Assembly (NCBI RefSeq): GCF_005405085.1 | Contig: NZ_BJDJ01000021.1 | Span: forward strand, 1 to 54,684 | Reading direction: 5' to 3' | From: Lactiplantibacillus daowaiensis | GTDB taxonomy: Bacteria; Bacillota; Bacilli; Lactobacillales; Lactobacillaceae | DNA: 54,684 nt | Shown here: in pieces, positions 17,796 to 26,456 of the stretch | Numbering within the stretch: the stretch's first letter is position 1 | Layout of the letters: every line of letters starts with the position of its first letter | Notes under the pieces: model-generated | The model's input: the letters and a program-made list of their open reading frames with translations, nothing else | Databases searched by the model: none | Told to the model about the DNA's origin: nothing | Made by a program: the position numbers and the translations under genes

Positions 17796-17826
17796 AAACT
17801 ATACAGCATACTGTATAGTTTTGCAA
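17796..17826 (-). promoter_or_regulatory. marR-MFS promoter with 26-bp palindromic operator
   Basis: On the minus strand TTGCAA (17821-17826), 17 nt, TATAGT (17798-17803). The inverted repeat has 11-bp arms, AAACTATACAG (17796-17806) and CTGTATAGTTT (17811-17821), separated by 4 nt. It covers both promoter elements, as expected for MarR autorepression. Confidence 0.8.
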
Positions 17827-17859
17827 AAAGCCCCCTTCTTTCACCACTTTTTTCATTAC

Positions 17860-17894
17860 AAAAAGGCGTCACAGCTAGATGAACTGCGACGCCT
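17860..17894 (-). terminator. Terminator after the second TSUP gene
   Basis: AGGCGTC (17864-17870) pairs with GACGCCT (17888-17894), with an extra CAG/CTG step. A T-run follows on the minus strand. Confidence 0.8.
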
Positions 17895-17898
17895 CATA

Positions 17899-18780
17899 TT
17901 AACGAACCACTTTTTTCTGCCGAACCGCCGCGCGTGCTAACGAACTTGCGGTCCACAAACTAACTATCACAATCAGCCAACTTAAGGCAGTTAAGGACAA
18001 CGATTTAACGACCGTGGCCGCGACGATCACCCCTAAACTACCACCAAGGACGATGCCAAAGAGCCCCCGATAATCAACGCGATCTCGGCGAATAAAATTA
18101 ACCGCCGACGTTGGCATGAGCAAGGCACACGATAACATCATGATTGGAAACGCCGCGATTGGCGTTAACCCTAAAAAGTAAACCATCACCATACATGGGG
18201 CATATAAGCCAACTCCAGCTGCCATCAACAGACCTAAAATAAAGTTGCCTACAATTCCGATCACTAATGGCCAGCCACGTAAACTGGTCGCATGATTGGC
18301 AACCCCTAACAGGCTGATCCATCCAAGTAGCTTAGCCGCCATTAAAATAGCCGTCAGCACTAGAGCGACTGCCATGATTGCTTGAATGCGCCGTTGATTC
18401 AGCTTCACCATCACTTCACTGCCAAGCACGGCGCCAATCGCCGCGGCGAAGACTAAGCTAATCAACGTGACTGGTTCAACCGTCACGGTCGTCACGAAGA
18501 ACAAGGCCTCAAACGCAGTTGGAATCGCATGAATCGTATTTAAGGTTCCCGGTAATTTGCGCTCATCTTTTAAATAATGGGTCGCTTGAAAGATCGCAGT
18601 TGTGGTCACAAAGCTTCCAATGCCTAACGTATCTAAAAAGTCGGTGATCGCCCCGATGACGACCCCGATACCAAATTCACGACCAGTCGTGTGATGTTGT
18701 TGCCGCCGCGAACCGCGTAACAGCAACCAAAAGAGTCCCACGCTACTCAACGTTAGGAAGCTCACAATTACAATTACCAT
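17899..18780 (-). CDS. TSUP (TauE/SafE)-like permease, second
   Basis: A 293-residue membrane protein with about eight hydrophobic stretches and the family feature FGIGVVIGAITDFLDTLGIGSFVTTTAIF. It is longer than the TSUP permease at 14075 and not closely similar. Probably an anion exporter of unknown substrate. It stands alone, divergent from the APC permease across an AT-rich, repeat-bearing region. Confidence 0.78.
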   Translation of the reverse strand: MVIVIVSFLTLSSVGLFWLLLRGSRRQQHHTTGREFGIGVVIGAITDFLDTLGIGSFVTTTAIFQATHYLKDERKLPGTLNTIHAIPTAFEALFFVTTVTVEPVTLISLVFAAAIGAVLGSEVMVKLNQRRIQAIMAVALVLTAILMAAKLLGWISLLGVANHATSLRGWPLVIGIVGNFILGLLMAAGVGLYAPCMVMVYFLGLTPIAAFPIMMLSCALLMPTSAVNFIRRDRVDYRGLFGIVLGGSLGVIVAATVVKSLSLTALSWLIVIVSLWTASSLARAAVRQKKVVR

Positions 18781-19068
18781 CTCAATTCCCCTTCTCTGTC
18801 TTAAAGATTATACCGGAAATCCCGATGGCTGCCAAAAAATCTAATCGCCACCTCATAAATCAATCAAATTGTAAAATACGAATAATCATTTAATATCAAA
18901 ATACGAATAAATCTATTTATCGAACTTTTATCAATTTAAATAGTTATAAGTTCGTTATTTAATACATAAATTAGAGAATTCAGTGATTTCTTAATTGTTT
19001 CAAATCGAATTCTCTGGTATGCTAAATGCATTCAATAATTCGATACCGAAAGTGAGGCCGTCACCTGC
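18781..19068. other. AT-rich divergent regulatory region with repeats
   Basis: This 288-nt gap between divergent genes contains a direct repeat AAAATACGAATAA (18873-18885 and 18898-18910, 25 bp start to start). It also holds an inverted repeat AGAGAATTC (18973-18981) / GAATTCTCT (19007-19015). The second arm lies just before a -10-like TATGCTAAAT that would serve the APC permease. I see no gene, T-box or riboswitch in it. Confidence 0.55.
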
Positions 19069-20394
19069 ATGCAATCTGCAAAATCTGAACCAACTTTAAA
19101 TCGTTCCTTGGGCTTCTGGTCAGCCTTATCGTTAGTCGTGGGGACCGTGATTGGTTCCGGAATTTTCTTCAAACAATCATCCGTCCTCGATAGTGCCGGG
19201 TCAACGACCAACGCCTTGTTAGCTTGGCTTTTAGGTGGCTTGATCACGTTGACCGCGGGCCTAACGATTGCGGAAGTTGGCGCCCAAATGCCGCACACGG
19301 GTGGCTTATACGTCTACATGGAGCAAATCTACGGTAAAATTTGGGGCTTCTTATCCGGCTGGATGCAAGTCTCGATTTATGGTCCTGCCATCATTGCCTC
19401 GATCGCCTCTTATTTAGGGATTTTATTAGTCGGCTTCTTCCACTTAAACAGCGGCTGGCAAGCGCCACTAGCCATTGGTGTCATTATCTTGATCGGTGTC
19501 TTGAACATGTTTGAGAACCGCTGGGGCGCCGCTTTTCAAATCGTCACGACGCTGGGAAAACTACTGCCAATTGCAGCAATCATCATTTTTGGGCTTTTCT
19601 TTGGTGATCAAAATGCCTTTGGGCAGTCATTAAAAACCGTTAGCCAATCAACCGGTAGCTTCGGCGTCGCTGTCTTAGCAACATTATTTGCTTATGATGG
19701 TTGGATTTTAGTCGCCAACTTAGGTGGCGAAATCAAAGAACCACAAAAAATCTTACCGCAAGCGATTATTTTGGGTATTTCGTTAGTCCTAGTTGCTTAC
19801 ACGTTAGTCAGCTACGGCATCTTGCATTTTATTCCGGCCACTAAGATCCATGCATTAGGGCAACAAACGACCGTTTACTTTGCGCAAGCAGCGTTTGGGA
19901 CTATTGGCGGCCGCTTACTCAATATCGGGGTCATTGTCTCGATGGTCGGTTGTTTAAACGGTAAAATCATGACCTTTCCGCGTATCATGTACGCCATGGC
20001 GGAACGTAATCAATTGCCATTCTCTAAGCAACTACGCTATATCAACCGCAAGTCTCATGAACCAATCGTCGCGACGATCGTCATTTTGATTCTAGCTAGC
20101 ATCATGATTTCATTTTTCAATCCCGACCGGCTATCTGACTTATGTATTTTTACGGTCTATTGCTTCTATGTTGCCACGTTTATTGGCGTCTTCTTACTCC
20201 GCAAACGCAATCGCGACCAAGTCCGGCCATTTTCAACACCCGGCTTTCCCATCACACCGTTGATTGCGATTCTAGGGGCTCTATTCGTTATCGTCAGTGA
20301 AATCGGCTCTGATTTACCTGGGGTCTTACTTTCGTTGGTCATCGTTTTAGTGGGGATTCCGATTTATTACTATAAAAAACGGCAGCCCGTCTAA
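19069..20394 (+). CDS. APC family amino acid permease (LAT/SteT-like)
   Basis: A 441-residue transporter with 12 membrane segments. The first helix carries the APC substrate-binding motif VVGTVIGSGIFFKQ, and helix 6 has FAYDGWILVANLGGEIKEP. These features match the LAT/SteT (Ser/Thr exchanger) group, so the substrate is probably a neutral amino acid. GTGAGG lies 11 nt before the ATG. The upstream repeats suggest a dedicated regulator. A terminator follows. Confidence 0.87.
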   Translation: MQSAKSEPTLNRSLGFWSALSLVVGTVIGSGIFFKQSSVLDSAGSTTNALLAWLLGGLITLTAGLTIAEVGAQMPHTGGLYVYMEQIYGKIWGFLSGWMQVSIYGPAIIASIASYLGILLVGFFHLNSGWQAPLAIGVIILIGVLNMFENRWGAAFQIVTTLGKLLPIAAIIIFGLFFGDQNAFGQSLKTVSQSTGSFGVAVLATLFAYDGWILVANLGGEIKEPQKILPQAIILGISLVLVAYTLVSYGILHFIPATKIHALGQQTTVYFAQAAFGTIGGRLLNIGVIVSMVGCLNGKIMTFPRIMYAMAERNQLPFSKQLRYINRKSHEPIVATIVILILASIMISFFNPDRLSDLCIFTVYCFYVATFIGVFLLRKRNRDQVRPFSTPGFPITPLIAILGALFVIVSEIGSDLPGVLLSLVIVLVGIPIYYYKKRQPV

Positions 20395-20408
20395 CAAGCT
20401 ATCATGCT

Positions 20409-20456
20409 AAAAAGGAGATTCCTGAGAAATTATCTTTCTCGGCATCTCCTTTTTTA
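20409..20456. terminator. Terminator after the APC permease
   Basis: The AAAAAGGAGAT and ATCTCCTTTTTT arms, continued by GAGAAA/TTTCTC, form a long hairpin between converging genes. Confidence 0.88.
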
Positions 20457-20484
20457 TGCTGCCTGATCCTTTAGACCGCGCATG

Positions 20485-21669
20485 TTAGTGGTCTAAATTG
20501 GTTTGCTGACAGCGCGTCATCGTTTGATTTAATCGGATCACGATAATCAATGCTAACGCATCAAATACGGCACCACCAAATCCCAACTGCTTGAGATCAC
20601 TGTGTGCTAAAACTAAAGCCGCCGTGGCTGAGCCGGCTGAAATACCAATATTGAAAAAAATAGCATTTAGCGACGACGCTAACAAAATAGCTTGGGGATA
20701 ATCAGCTTCGGCTACATCTAAAAAATGAATTTGAATTGGTGAATTAACGACCGTGATTAATAAAGTCAAAATCACCAACAATGCAAAACCGGTCACCGCG
20801 TTATTCATCGCTAATGGAAATAACAATAATAACGCGATATCAACCACGTAAAATTTGGGCATACTTCTTAAGCCACTACGTTTGGCCACGATACCAGACA
20901 ACTGATTGCCCATAATACTAACGAGCCCGATTACGAACAACAGCCAGTTCAACGCCAGTGGTCCAAATCCCAGCCCCGTTGTGAGTAGCGGCCGAATATA
21001 CGTATAGTAGGCATACATCGCGGCGGCTGAACAAAGAATCAACAGTGCGCCCAAATAGATGCGGCGATCAGTCAATAAAACCAGTTGGTCTTTAATGCCA
21101 CCTGAAACTTGCTGGATATCTTTTGGCAATAGCCATGCCATTACAATAACGGTTAACAAGCTAATCACTGATATCAAATGAAAGGCCACGTGCCAGCTAG
21201 TTGCGGTACTAATCGCCGTGCCAATCGGAACCCCAACAACTGACGCAATGCTAAAACCGGCCGCAATCCAAGAAATCAACATCGCCCGTTGATTACGCGG
21301 TGCAATATCATTCGCAAATAAGACCACCATCGATTCAATCGCCCCAGCCACTGCCGCCGTCAACATCCGTGACACTAAAAACCAGCCATAACTAGTCGTA
21401 AATCCGCTCCAAGTATTGCCAATCAAAAAGATCACTAACAGGCCCATCAATGTTTTATAGCGGTCAAAGCGATTAGCCAAAATGGTAATGATTGGCGTAC
21501 TAATGGCATAAACAATCGCAAAAATCGTCACTAAGTAGCCGGCTGTAGCCACTGATACTGACAACGATCTCGCGATATCTGAAAGCACCCCCACGACCAT
21601 AAATTCATTGCAACCTAGCATAAACGTTACCAAAACTAAGGCACTGGCCTGCCACCGATATTTTGTCAT
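20485..21669 (-). CDS. MFS transporter (DHA1/AraJ-like)
   Basis: A 394-residue major facilitator of the sugar or drug efflux (AraJ-like) type. It has the N-terminal LGCNEFMVVGVLSDIARSL and the loop ANRFDRYKTL, with 12 hydrophobic segments. The ATG at 21669 is preceded by an in-frame GTG at 21672, and GAGGTGG lies 9-12 nt away, so either could start it. Substrate unknown. Upstream is the 10-bp palindrome CAGTATACTG (21743-21752), a possible operator. Confidence 0.83.
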   Translation of the reverse strand: MTKYRWQASALVLVTFMLGCNEFMVVGVLSDIARSLSVSVATAGYLVTIFAIVYAISTPIITILANRFDRYKTLMGLLVIFLIGNTWSGFTTSYGWFLVSRMLTAAVAGAIESMVVLFANDIAPRNQRAMLISWIAAGFSIASVVGVPIGTAISTATSWHVAFHLISVISLLTVIVMAWLLPKDIQQVSGGIKDQLVLLTDRRIYLGALLILCSAAAMYAYYTYIRPLLTTGLGFGPLALNWLLFVIGLVSIMGNQLSGIVAKRSGLRSMPKFYVVDIALLLLFPLAMNNAVTGFALLVILTLLITVVNSPIQIHFLDVAEADYPQAILLASSLNAIFFNIGISAGSATAALVLAHSDLKQLGFGGAVFDALALIIVIRLNQTMTRCQQTNLDH

Positions 21670-21803
21670 CACTTAAGTTCCCACCTCATTTAGTCTTCAT
21701 ATAAAAAGTTTACTACAAATACGACAGCATTATCGCTTTGAACAGTATACTGCTCATATTAGTATCGCTGCATAGCCATCAGCCAAAATGAGCCGCCCCA
21801 TTA

Positions 21804-21850
21804 AAATAGCACGTCACGACTGATGATTGTTGTCGTGACGTGCTGTTATT
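21804..21850 (-). terminator. Terminator after the formate/nitrite transporter
   Basis: Thirteen-base perfect arms AGCACGTCACGAC (21808-21820) and GTCGTGACGTGCT (21832-21844), with a T-rich run on the minus strand. Confidence 0.85.
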
Positions 21851-21869
21851 TTAGCTTAATACTAATCAA

Positions 21870-22640
21870 TTAAACCGATTTCTTTTGACCAAAACTCAGG
21901 TAATACAAGCCACCGACAATGCCGGCGCCGCCAATAATATTGCCAAGATAAACTGGAATTAAGTTGGTGATGAATTGTCCCCAAGTCGCGCCCCCTTCAA
22001 AGATGGCGGCTGGAATCAAGAAACAGTTGGCAATACTATGTTGGAACCCGACGGCCACGAAAATCATGGTTGGAAACCATACACCCAAAATCTTACCCGC
22101 GCCATCTTTAGCGCCAAACGACATCCAGACGGCAATGCCGACTAACCAGTTACAGCCAATCCCGGAAACGAAGCTTTGCCAAAACGGTGTGGCAATCTTG
22201 CCTTGCGCCATCGTAATCACTGCACTCCGGAACACGCCAACGTGGGTCAACCCGACAAAGTGCCCAAAGAAGTACGCCACAAAGACCGCCCCTACTAAAT
22301 TAGCTAACGTGATTTCAAGCAAGTTCATTAAGAAATCACCAACGGTAATCTTCCGGGCATACATGGCCGTACTGACCGCCATCATATTGCCAGTGACTAA
22401 CTCACCCCCGGCTAACAAGATAATGATCAACCCAATTGGAAACACTGACGCCCCAACTAATGATGCCACACTCCCCAAACTAGCTGGAATCGACGCCGAC
22501 ACCCGCACGTTAGCCAAAAAGCCAATCGCAATCAACGCACCACCTAAAAAGCCCAAAATCAGTTTGGCTAATAAGGTGTTGCGCACTTTAGCCGTTCCTT
22601 TATCAATGCTTTGCGCCAAAATCTCTGCTGGACTAAACAT
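21870..22640 (-). CDS. Formate/nitrite transporter family protein (FocA-like)
   Basis: A 256-residue six-helix channel of the FNT family, which moves formate, nitrite, lactate or similar small anions as a pentamer. Visible signatures are LLAGGELVTGNMMAV and the C-terminal FQHSIANCFLIPAA. AAGGGG precedes the ATG. A cre-like site in its promoter points to CcpA-mediated catabolite repression, which fits a role in pyruvate/formate or lactate traffic. The exact anion is not resolved. Confidence 0.9.
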   Translation of the reverse strand: MFSPAEILAQSIDKGTAKVRNTLLAKLILGFLGGALIAIGFLANVRVSASIPASLGSVASLVGASVFPIGLIIILLAGGELVTGNMMAVSTAMYARKITVGDFLMNLLEITLANLVGAVFVAYFFGHFVGLTHVGVFRSAVITMAQGKIATPFWQSFVSGIGCNWLVGIAVWMSFGAKDGAGKILGVWFPTMIFVAVGFQHSIANCFLIPAAIFEGGATWGQFITNLIPVYLGNIIGGAGIVGGLYYLSFGQKKSV

Positions 22641-22682
22641 CTTAACATCCCCTTGGTTAATATAATTGCTGAATATGCCACC

Positions 22683-22711
22683 ATTATATATGAAAACGTT
22701 TACAAATGGAA
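22683..22711 (-). promoter_or_regulatory. FNT promoter with cre site
   Basis: TATAAT on the minus strand at 22683-22688. The 14-mer at 22691-22704 (TGTAAACGTTTTCA on the minus strand) matches the CcpA cre consensus TGWAANCGNTNWCA at every defined position. It fills the spacer, so binding would repress. The -35 is poor. Confidence 0.8.
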
Positions 22712-22768
22712 TGAGTTTTAATAATTAATTCACAATTGAGTTCATTTATTTTTATTATACAAGCTGAT

Positions 22769-22797
22769 TAAAAAATGGCGTTGCCGATACAACGTCA
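22769..22797 (-). terminator. Terminator after the ABC-pspC operon
   Basis: TGGCGTTG (22776-22783) pairs with CAACGTCA (22790-22797) with one mismatch, and TTTTTT follows on the minus strand. Confidence 0.65.
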
Positions 22798-22807
22798 TCA
22801 CTGATGC

Positions 22808-22978
22808 TTATTCACTTGGCAAAACTGACGCCAGAATCAAGTAAATCCAAATAAAGATACCACCGCCAAAAACAAAGACGGCTCGTACTAACCAACTTGG
22901 CAGCCCTAGTGCCGTGGCCAAACCGCCACAAACGCCCGCAAACATCCGATCCGTTGTTGAACGATAGACGCTTCCCAT
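22808..22978 (-). CDS. PspC-domain membrane microprotein (56 aa)
   Basis: A short reading frame with the complete PspC domain. It starts MGSVYRSTTDRMFAGVCGGLA and continues with the hallmark G-L...LVRAVFVFGGG and a membrane helix, ending LASVLPSE. The PspC domain is linked to envelope stress (phage-shock) responses; stand-alone short copies are common in lactobacilli. AAGGGGGG lies 10 nt before the ATG. It lies about 90 nt downstream of the ABC transporter operon on the same strand and shares its terminator. Confidence 0.85.
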   Translation of the reverse strand: MGSVYRSTTDRMFAGVCGGLATALGLPSWLVRAVFVFGGGIFIWIYLILASVLPSE

Positions 22979-23068
22979 GAGCTAGTCCCCCCTTTTTTAT
23001 ACCCCCAGAATACCAAATAAACGCCCCTAGCACTAGCTAAGGACGCTTCATAAAAGTCATTTATTTCG

Positions 23069-23722
23069 TTATGCCAGCTTCTTATCCAAAATCCGTGATA
23101 AGACCGACAACGCATAACAAATAATAAAGTACATCACCGCAATCATCAAGAACATCGGTAAGATGTACGCCGAGTTTTGCCCGTAAATGATTTGCGCATG
23201 GTTCAGTAATTCTGGTAACACGATAATCGTCGCTAATGACGTATCTTTAATCAATGAAATAAACTGACTGACGATCGTTGGAATCGTCTTTTTAATCGCT
23301 TGTGGAAAGACAATGTGCCATAGCGCTTGGACATAAGACATCCCATTGGCTCGGGCGCCTTCCATCTGACCATAATCCACGGCCAAGATCCCTGACCGTA
23401 CGATTTCAGCTAGCATCGCCGATTCAAAGATCGTCATTGCTAGAATTGCCGCGAAGATGATCCCGGGTTTAAACCCAAGATGTGGTAACCCAAAATACGT
23501 GAAGAAAATGATCAAAATTAATGGTAAGTTCCGAATGATATCGACGACAAAGCCGACCACTGCGGATAAATATTTAATTTTAACGTAGCGCAATACCCCA
23601 AGAATCGAGCCAATGATGAAGCTGGCAATAATTGAGATAATGGACACTTCAACGGTCACCCAGAGGCCTTCGAGCAAGAACCGAATGTTGACCCAAGAAT
23701 ACGCTTGAATAAAGTTTTGCAT
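23069..23722 (-). CDS. Polar amino acid ABC transporter permease (GlnP/GltK-like)
   Basis: A 217-residue inner-membrane permease of the His/Glu/Gln family. The EAA loop that contacts the ATPase reads MEGARANGMSYVQALWHIVFPQAIKKTIP, and there are five hydrophobic segments. AAGGGGG precedes the ATG. It is the second permease of a four-gene operon (ATPase, binding protein, two permeases), 18 nt after its partner. Confidence 0.92.
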   Translation of the reverse strand: MQNFIQAYSWVNIRFLLEGLWVTVEVSIISIIASFIIGSILGVLRYVKIKYLSAVVGFVVDIIRNLPLILIIFFTYFGLPHLGFKPGIIFAAILAMTIFESAMLAEIVRSGILAVDYGQMEGARANGMSYVQALWHIVFPQAIKKTIPTIVSQFISLIKDTSLATIIVLPELLNHAQIIYGQNSAYILPMFLMIAVMYFIICYALSVLSRILDKKLA

Positions 23723-23740
23723 AGTTTAGCCGCCCCCTTT

Positions 23741-24379
23741 TTACGCTAACCGTTTTTCTAAATGTCGCATGTAATAACTCAATGGTAACGTGATGATCAA
23801 ATAAAAGACCCCGACGACCATGTAACTATTAATGGTGTCTAGTGACAAGGACGCAATCGAGTTTCCTTGATACATCAAGTCAAAACCAGCCACAAAGGCA
23901 AGCACGGATGAATTCTTGACCAAGTTAATGAATTGGTTACCCAACGGTGGAATGACGATTTTGAACGCCTGTGGTAACACGATAAACCGCATTGCTTGCC
24001 AATACGTCATCCCATTCGCGCGGGCACCTTCCATCTGACCATTATCAACTGACTGAATCCCAGCCCGTACCGTTTCGGCAATAAACGACGACGTGTAAAT
24101 CGTGAGACCAATCGTACCGGCCGTAAAGCCATCGATCTTAGCGACATACATTGGAATAATCACGTAGAAGAACATCGCAATGACCAATAGTGGAATGTTC
24201 CGGAAGATTTCGATGTAGATCCGCCCAATAATGCGCATCGCCCGGTTCGGTAAGACTTCAAAAATCGCAAACATCGTCCCAATAATCGTACTAAAGATCA
24301 AGGCAATGATACTAGATAATAAGGTATAGCCGAGCCCTTGAATTAGCTCTGACCAGTAGTGTGTAAGAATATAAATCAT
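23741..24379 (-). CDS. Polar amino acid ABC transporter permease (GlnM/GltJ-like)
   Basis: A 212-residue permease homologous to the next gene, with EAA loop MEGARANGMTYWQAMRFIVLPQAFKIVIPPL. The start codon overlaps the binding-protein stop (TAATG), so translation is coupled. The two permeases probably form a heterodimer. Confidence 0.92.
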   Translation of the reverse strand: MIYILTHYWSELIQGLGYTLLSSIIALIFSTIIGTMFAIFEVLPNRAMRIIGRIYIEIFRNIPLLVIAMFFYVIIPMYVAKIDGFTAGTIGLTIYTSSFIAETVRAGIQSVDNGQMEGARANGMTYWQAMRFIVLPQAFKIVIPPLGNQFINLVKNSSVLAFVAGFDLMYQGNSIASLSLDTINSYMVVGVFYLIITLPLSYYMRHLEKRLA

Positions 24380-25215
24380 TAGCGCGACGCCTCCTTATAA
24401 TTGAAGCCAGCGACGTTGCCGAACCACTTCTTCAAAATGCGGTTATAAGTCCCATCGGCTTCGATTTCTTTCAACGCTTGGTTCACCGATTTCTTAAAGG
24501 CACCTTGACCTTTATTAATGGCAATCCCGTATGGTTCTTTAGTGAACGCCCCGCCAACGACTTTATAGCCAGGGTTTTGTGACGCCATCCCATAAAGAAT
24601 CCCATTATCAGTCGTTAACGCGACCCCTTGACCAGACTTTAAAGCGGTCATGGCTTGCGCATAATCAGATAGTTCAAGCACTTGGGCCTTGGGCGCAAAC
24701 TTCTTAATATTAGCCACGGAGTTAGCCCCGGTGACCCCGATCACTTTAGTCCCCGTCTTATTTAAATCCTTAACGGACTTAATTTTGCTGTTATTTTTGA
24801 CCAATAACGATTGCCCGGCATCAAAATAAGAATCTGAAAAATCGACTTGTTTTTCACGTTCCGGTGTAATCGTCATCGTCGCAATAATCGCATCGATATT
24901 CCCATTTTTTAGTAATGGAATCCGTGTTTGACTCGTGACTTGGACGAACTTGGCTTTACCATCTTTACCCAAAATCTTTTTCGTTAAGGCCGTGGCAATA
25001 TCAGCATCAAATCCCTTGATGGTATTATCCTTAACATCCATCAATCCAAATAACTTCGTATCGGCTTTAACGCCCCAGGTAATCGTTTTGCTCGCTTTGT
25101 CGTTCGCTAAAACATCTTGTTGTGACAAGGATTTGCGTGACCCACAAGCCGTTAAGACCACGGCAAGTAACCCCACCATCCCCAGAACACCCAGGAAACG
25201 ATTTAACTTTTTCAT
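24379..25215 (-). CDS. Polar amino acid ABC transporter substrate-binding lipoprotein
   Basis: A 278-residue lipoprotein. The signal peptide MKKLNRFLGVLGMVGLLAV ends in the lipobox LTAC, followed by a periplasmic-binding-protein fold (SBP_bac_3) with DADIATALTKKIL, TPEREKQVDFSDSYFDAGQSL and KSGQGVALTTDNG. This subfamily binds glutamine, glutamate or aspartate; the exact ligand is inferred. It is anchored outside the membrane and feeds the two permeases. Spacing to the ATPase gene is 24 nt. Confidence 0.93.
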   Translation of the reverse strand: MKKLNRFLGVLGMVGLLAVVLTACGSRKSLSQQDVLANDKASKTITWGVKADTKLFGLMDVKDNTIKGFDADIATALTKKILGKDGKAKFVQVTSQTRIPLLKNGNIDAIIATMTITPEREKQVDFSDSYFDAGQSLLVKNNSKIKSVKDLNKTGTKVIGVTGANSVANIKKFAPKAQVLELSDYAQAMTALKSGQGVALTTDNGILYGMASQNPGYKVVGGAFTKEPYGIAINKGQGAFKKSVNQALKEIEADGTYNRILKKWFGNVAGFNYKEASR

Positions 25216-25239
25216 ACGCCATTTACCTCCCTGGATGTG

Positions 25240-25980
25240 TTAGTGTGTAATAATTTTGCTCAAAAATTGACGGGCCCGTTCATTCGTTGGTTCACCATCA
25301 AAGAATTGTTCTTTACGATCATCTTCCAAGATTTCGCCATCAGCCATGAAAATCACGCGGTCAGCGACTTCACGTGCAAAGCCCATTTCGTGGGTCACGA
25401 CTAACATCGTCATACTTGAATCTTCGGCAACGCGCTTCATAACGTTCAACACATCATCGATCATTTCTGGATCAAGCGCTGACGTTGGTTCGTCAAATAA
25501 CAAGCATTTTGGTTTCATCGCGAGTGACCGCGCAATCGCGATCCGTTGCGACTGACCACCAGAGAGTTGGCTTGGTAAGTTACCAGCTTTATCGGCTAAG
25601 CCAACACTGTCTAACAAGTCCATGGCCAACTTTTTGTTTTCAGCTTCTGGCCGTTTTAAAACTAATCGTGGTGCAATCATGATGTTTTCTAAAACCGTTT
25701 TATTGGCGTAGAGATTGAAGTGTTGGAACACCATCCCGACGTTTTTACGAATCTTATTCATATCGGTCTTCTTATCCGCTAAATCAAACCCATTGACTAA
25801 CAACTGACCTGACTGGACCCGTTCCAACCCATTCACAGTTCGAATCAAGGTACTTTTCCCAGAACCAGATGGTCCGATCAAAACAACTTTTTCGCCTTCA
25901 TCAATCGTTAAATTAATATTTTTCAGGGCGTGGAATTCACCATAATACTTTTCAACGTTGTGGAATTCGATCATTGACAT
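25240..25980 (-). CDS. glnQ: Polar amino acid ABC transporter ATPase (GlnQ-like)
   Basis: A 246-residue ATPase. Walker A GPSGSGKST, Q-loop MVFQHFNLY, signature LSGGQSQRIAIARSLAMKP, Walker B CLLFDEPTSALDPE and the H-loop VVTHEM are all intact. AAGGTGA lies 5 nt before the ATG at 25980; an upstream extension of 8 codons lacks a ribosome site. It is the first gene of the operon, which is unusual only in having the ATPase lead. Confidence 0.94.
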   Translation of the reverse strand: MSMIEFHNVEKYYGEFHALKNINLTIDEGEKVVLIGPSGSGKSTLIRTVNGLERVQSGQLLVNGFDLADKKTDMNKIRKNVGMVFQHFNLYANKTVLENIMIAPRLVLKRPEAENKKLAMDLLDSVGLADKAGNLPSQLSGGQSQRIAIARSLAMKPKCLLFDEPTSALDPEMIDDVLNVMKRVAEDSSMTMLVVTHEMGFAREVADRVIFMADGEILEDDRKEQFFDGEPTNERARQFLSKIITH

Positions 25981-26088
25981 TGCAGTCACCTTCGCTTTCT
26001 TCATCAGGCTGATAACTGATGGTTTCGGATTATCGCATTAATATTTTCTCTTAAAGATTCCTTATCTTTCGTTAATGCTATTTAAATA

Positions 26089-26117
26089 GTTTAATACATA
26101 ATTAGTAAATCTGTCAA
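26089..26117 (-). promoter_or_regulatory. Putative promoter of the amino acid ABC operon
   Basis: TTGACA (26112-26117, minus strand) with 17 nt to TTAAAC (26089-26094). The -35 is perfect and the -10 poor. The surrounding 26005-26160 is very AT-rich and I see no GlnR-type palindrome or riboswitch. Confidence 0.45.
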
Positions 26118-26172
26118 AAATGAAGTTAATATTGTCCACTATCACCAATTTAGTGTTAATTTACGGGAACCT

Positions 26173-26193
26173 TTTCAGTTAAAATAACTGAAA
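26173..26193. repeat. 21-bp inverted repeat
   Basis: TTTCAGTTA and TAACTGAAA arms with a 3-nt spacer, perfect. It lies upstream of the ABC operon and beyond the terminator of the 45-residue gene. It could be an operator for the operon at a distance; function unknown. Confidence 0.5.
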
Positions 26194-26253
26194 TCACCAC
26201 CCCAACTTGAACAAATCCAGCATTGTCAGGCTTAATCTTCGGAAATAAGCATC

Positions 26254-26303
26254 AAAAAACCGTTAATTTTCGTTCTATTATGAACAAAAATTAACGGTTT
26301 TAT
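26254..26303. terminator. Terminator after the 45-residue membrane gene
   Basis: AAAACCGTTAATTTT and AAAATTAACGGTTTT pair perfectly around a 15-nt loop, with A and T runs on both sides. Confidence 0.85.
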
Positions 26304-26318
26304 CATTATTTTTTAATT

Positions 26319-26456
26319 TTATTTTTGACTCGTTTTGCTGTGAATAATTAGGCCCAAATAAACGAGACCACCAACGACTAAAGCGCCCCAAACCAACATC
26401 GAATCAATCGGATACATCGCCCGTTGCGATAAAACATGCATGATAATCCCAACCAT
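26319..26456 (-). CDS. Small membrane protein, 45 aa, unknown
   Basis: A short frame, MVGIIMHVLSQRAMYPIDSM then a strongly hydrophobic helix (LVWGALVVGGLVYLGLII) and a basic tail, HSKTSQK. This is a single-span protein with positive-inside orientation of the C-terminus. AGCAGGGAT lies upstream of the chosen ATG; two earlier in-frame ATGs (26474, 26462) are possible. A promoter-like TTGACA/TTGATG with TATACT/TATCAA lies near 26480-26512, and a clean terminator follows. No known family is recognised. Confidence 0.6.
   Translation of the reverse strand: MVGIIMHVLSQRAMYPIDSMLVWGALVVGGLVYLGLIIHSKTSQK

Noticed and set aside
19021..19068. T-box control of the APC permease at 19069
   Set aside because: The leader is short and contains no T-box core or terminator-antiterminator pair.
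21964..22665. 233-codon plus-strand open frame opposite the formate/nitrite transporter
   Set aside because: It mirrors the codons of a clear FNT protein, with no ribosome site or domain of its own.
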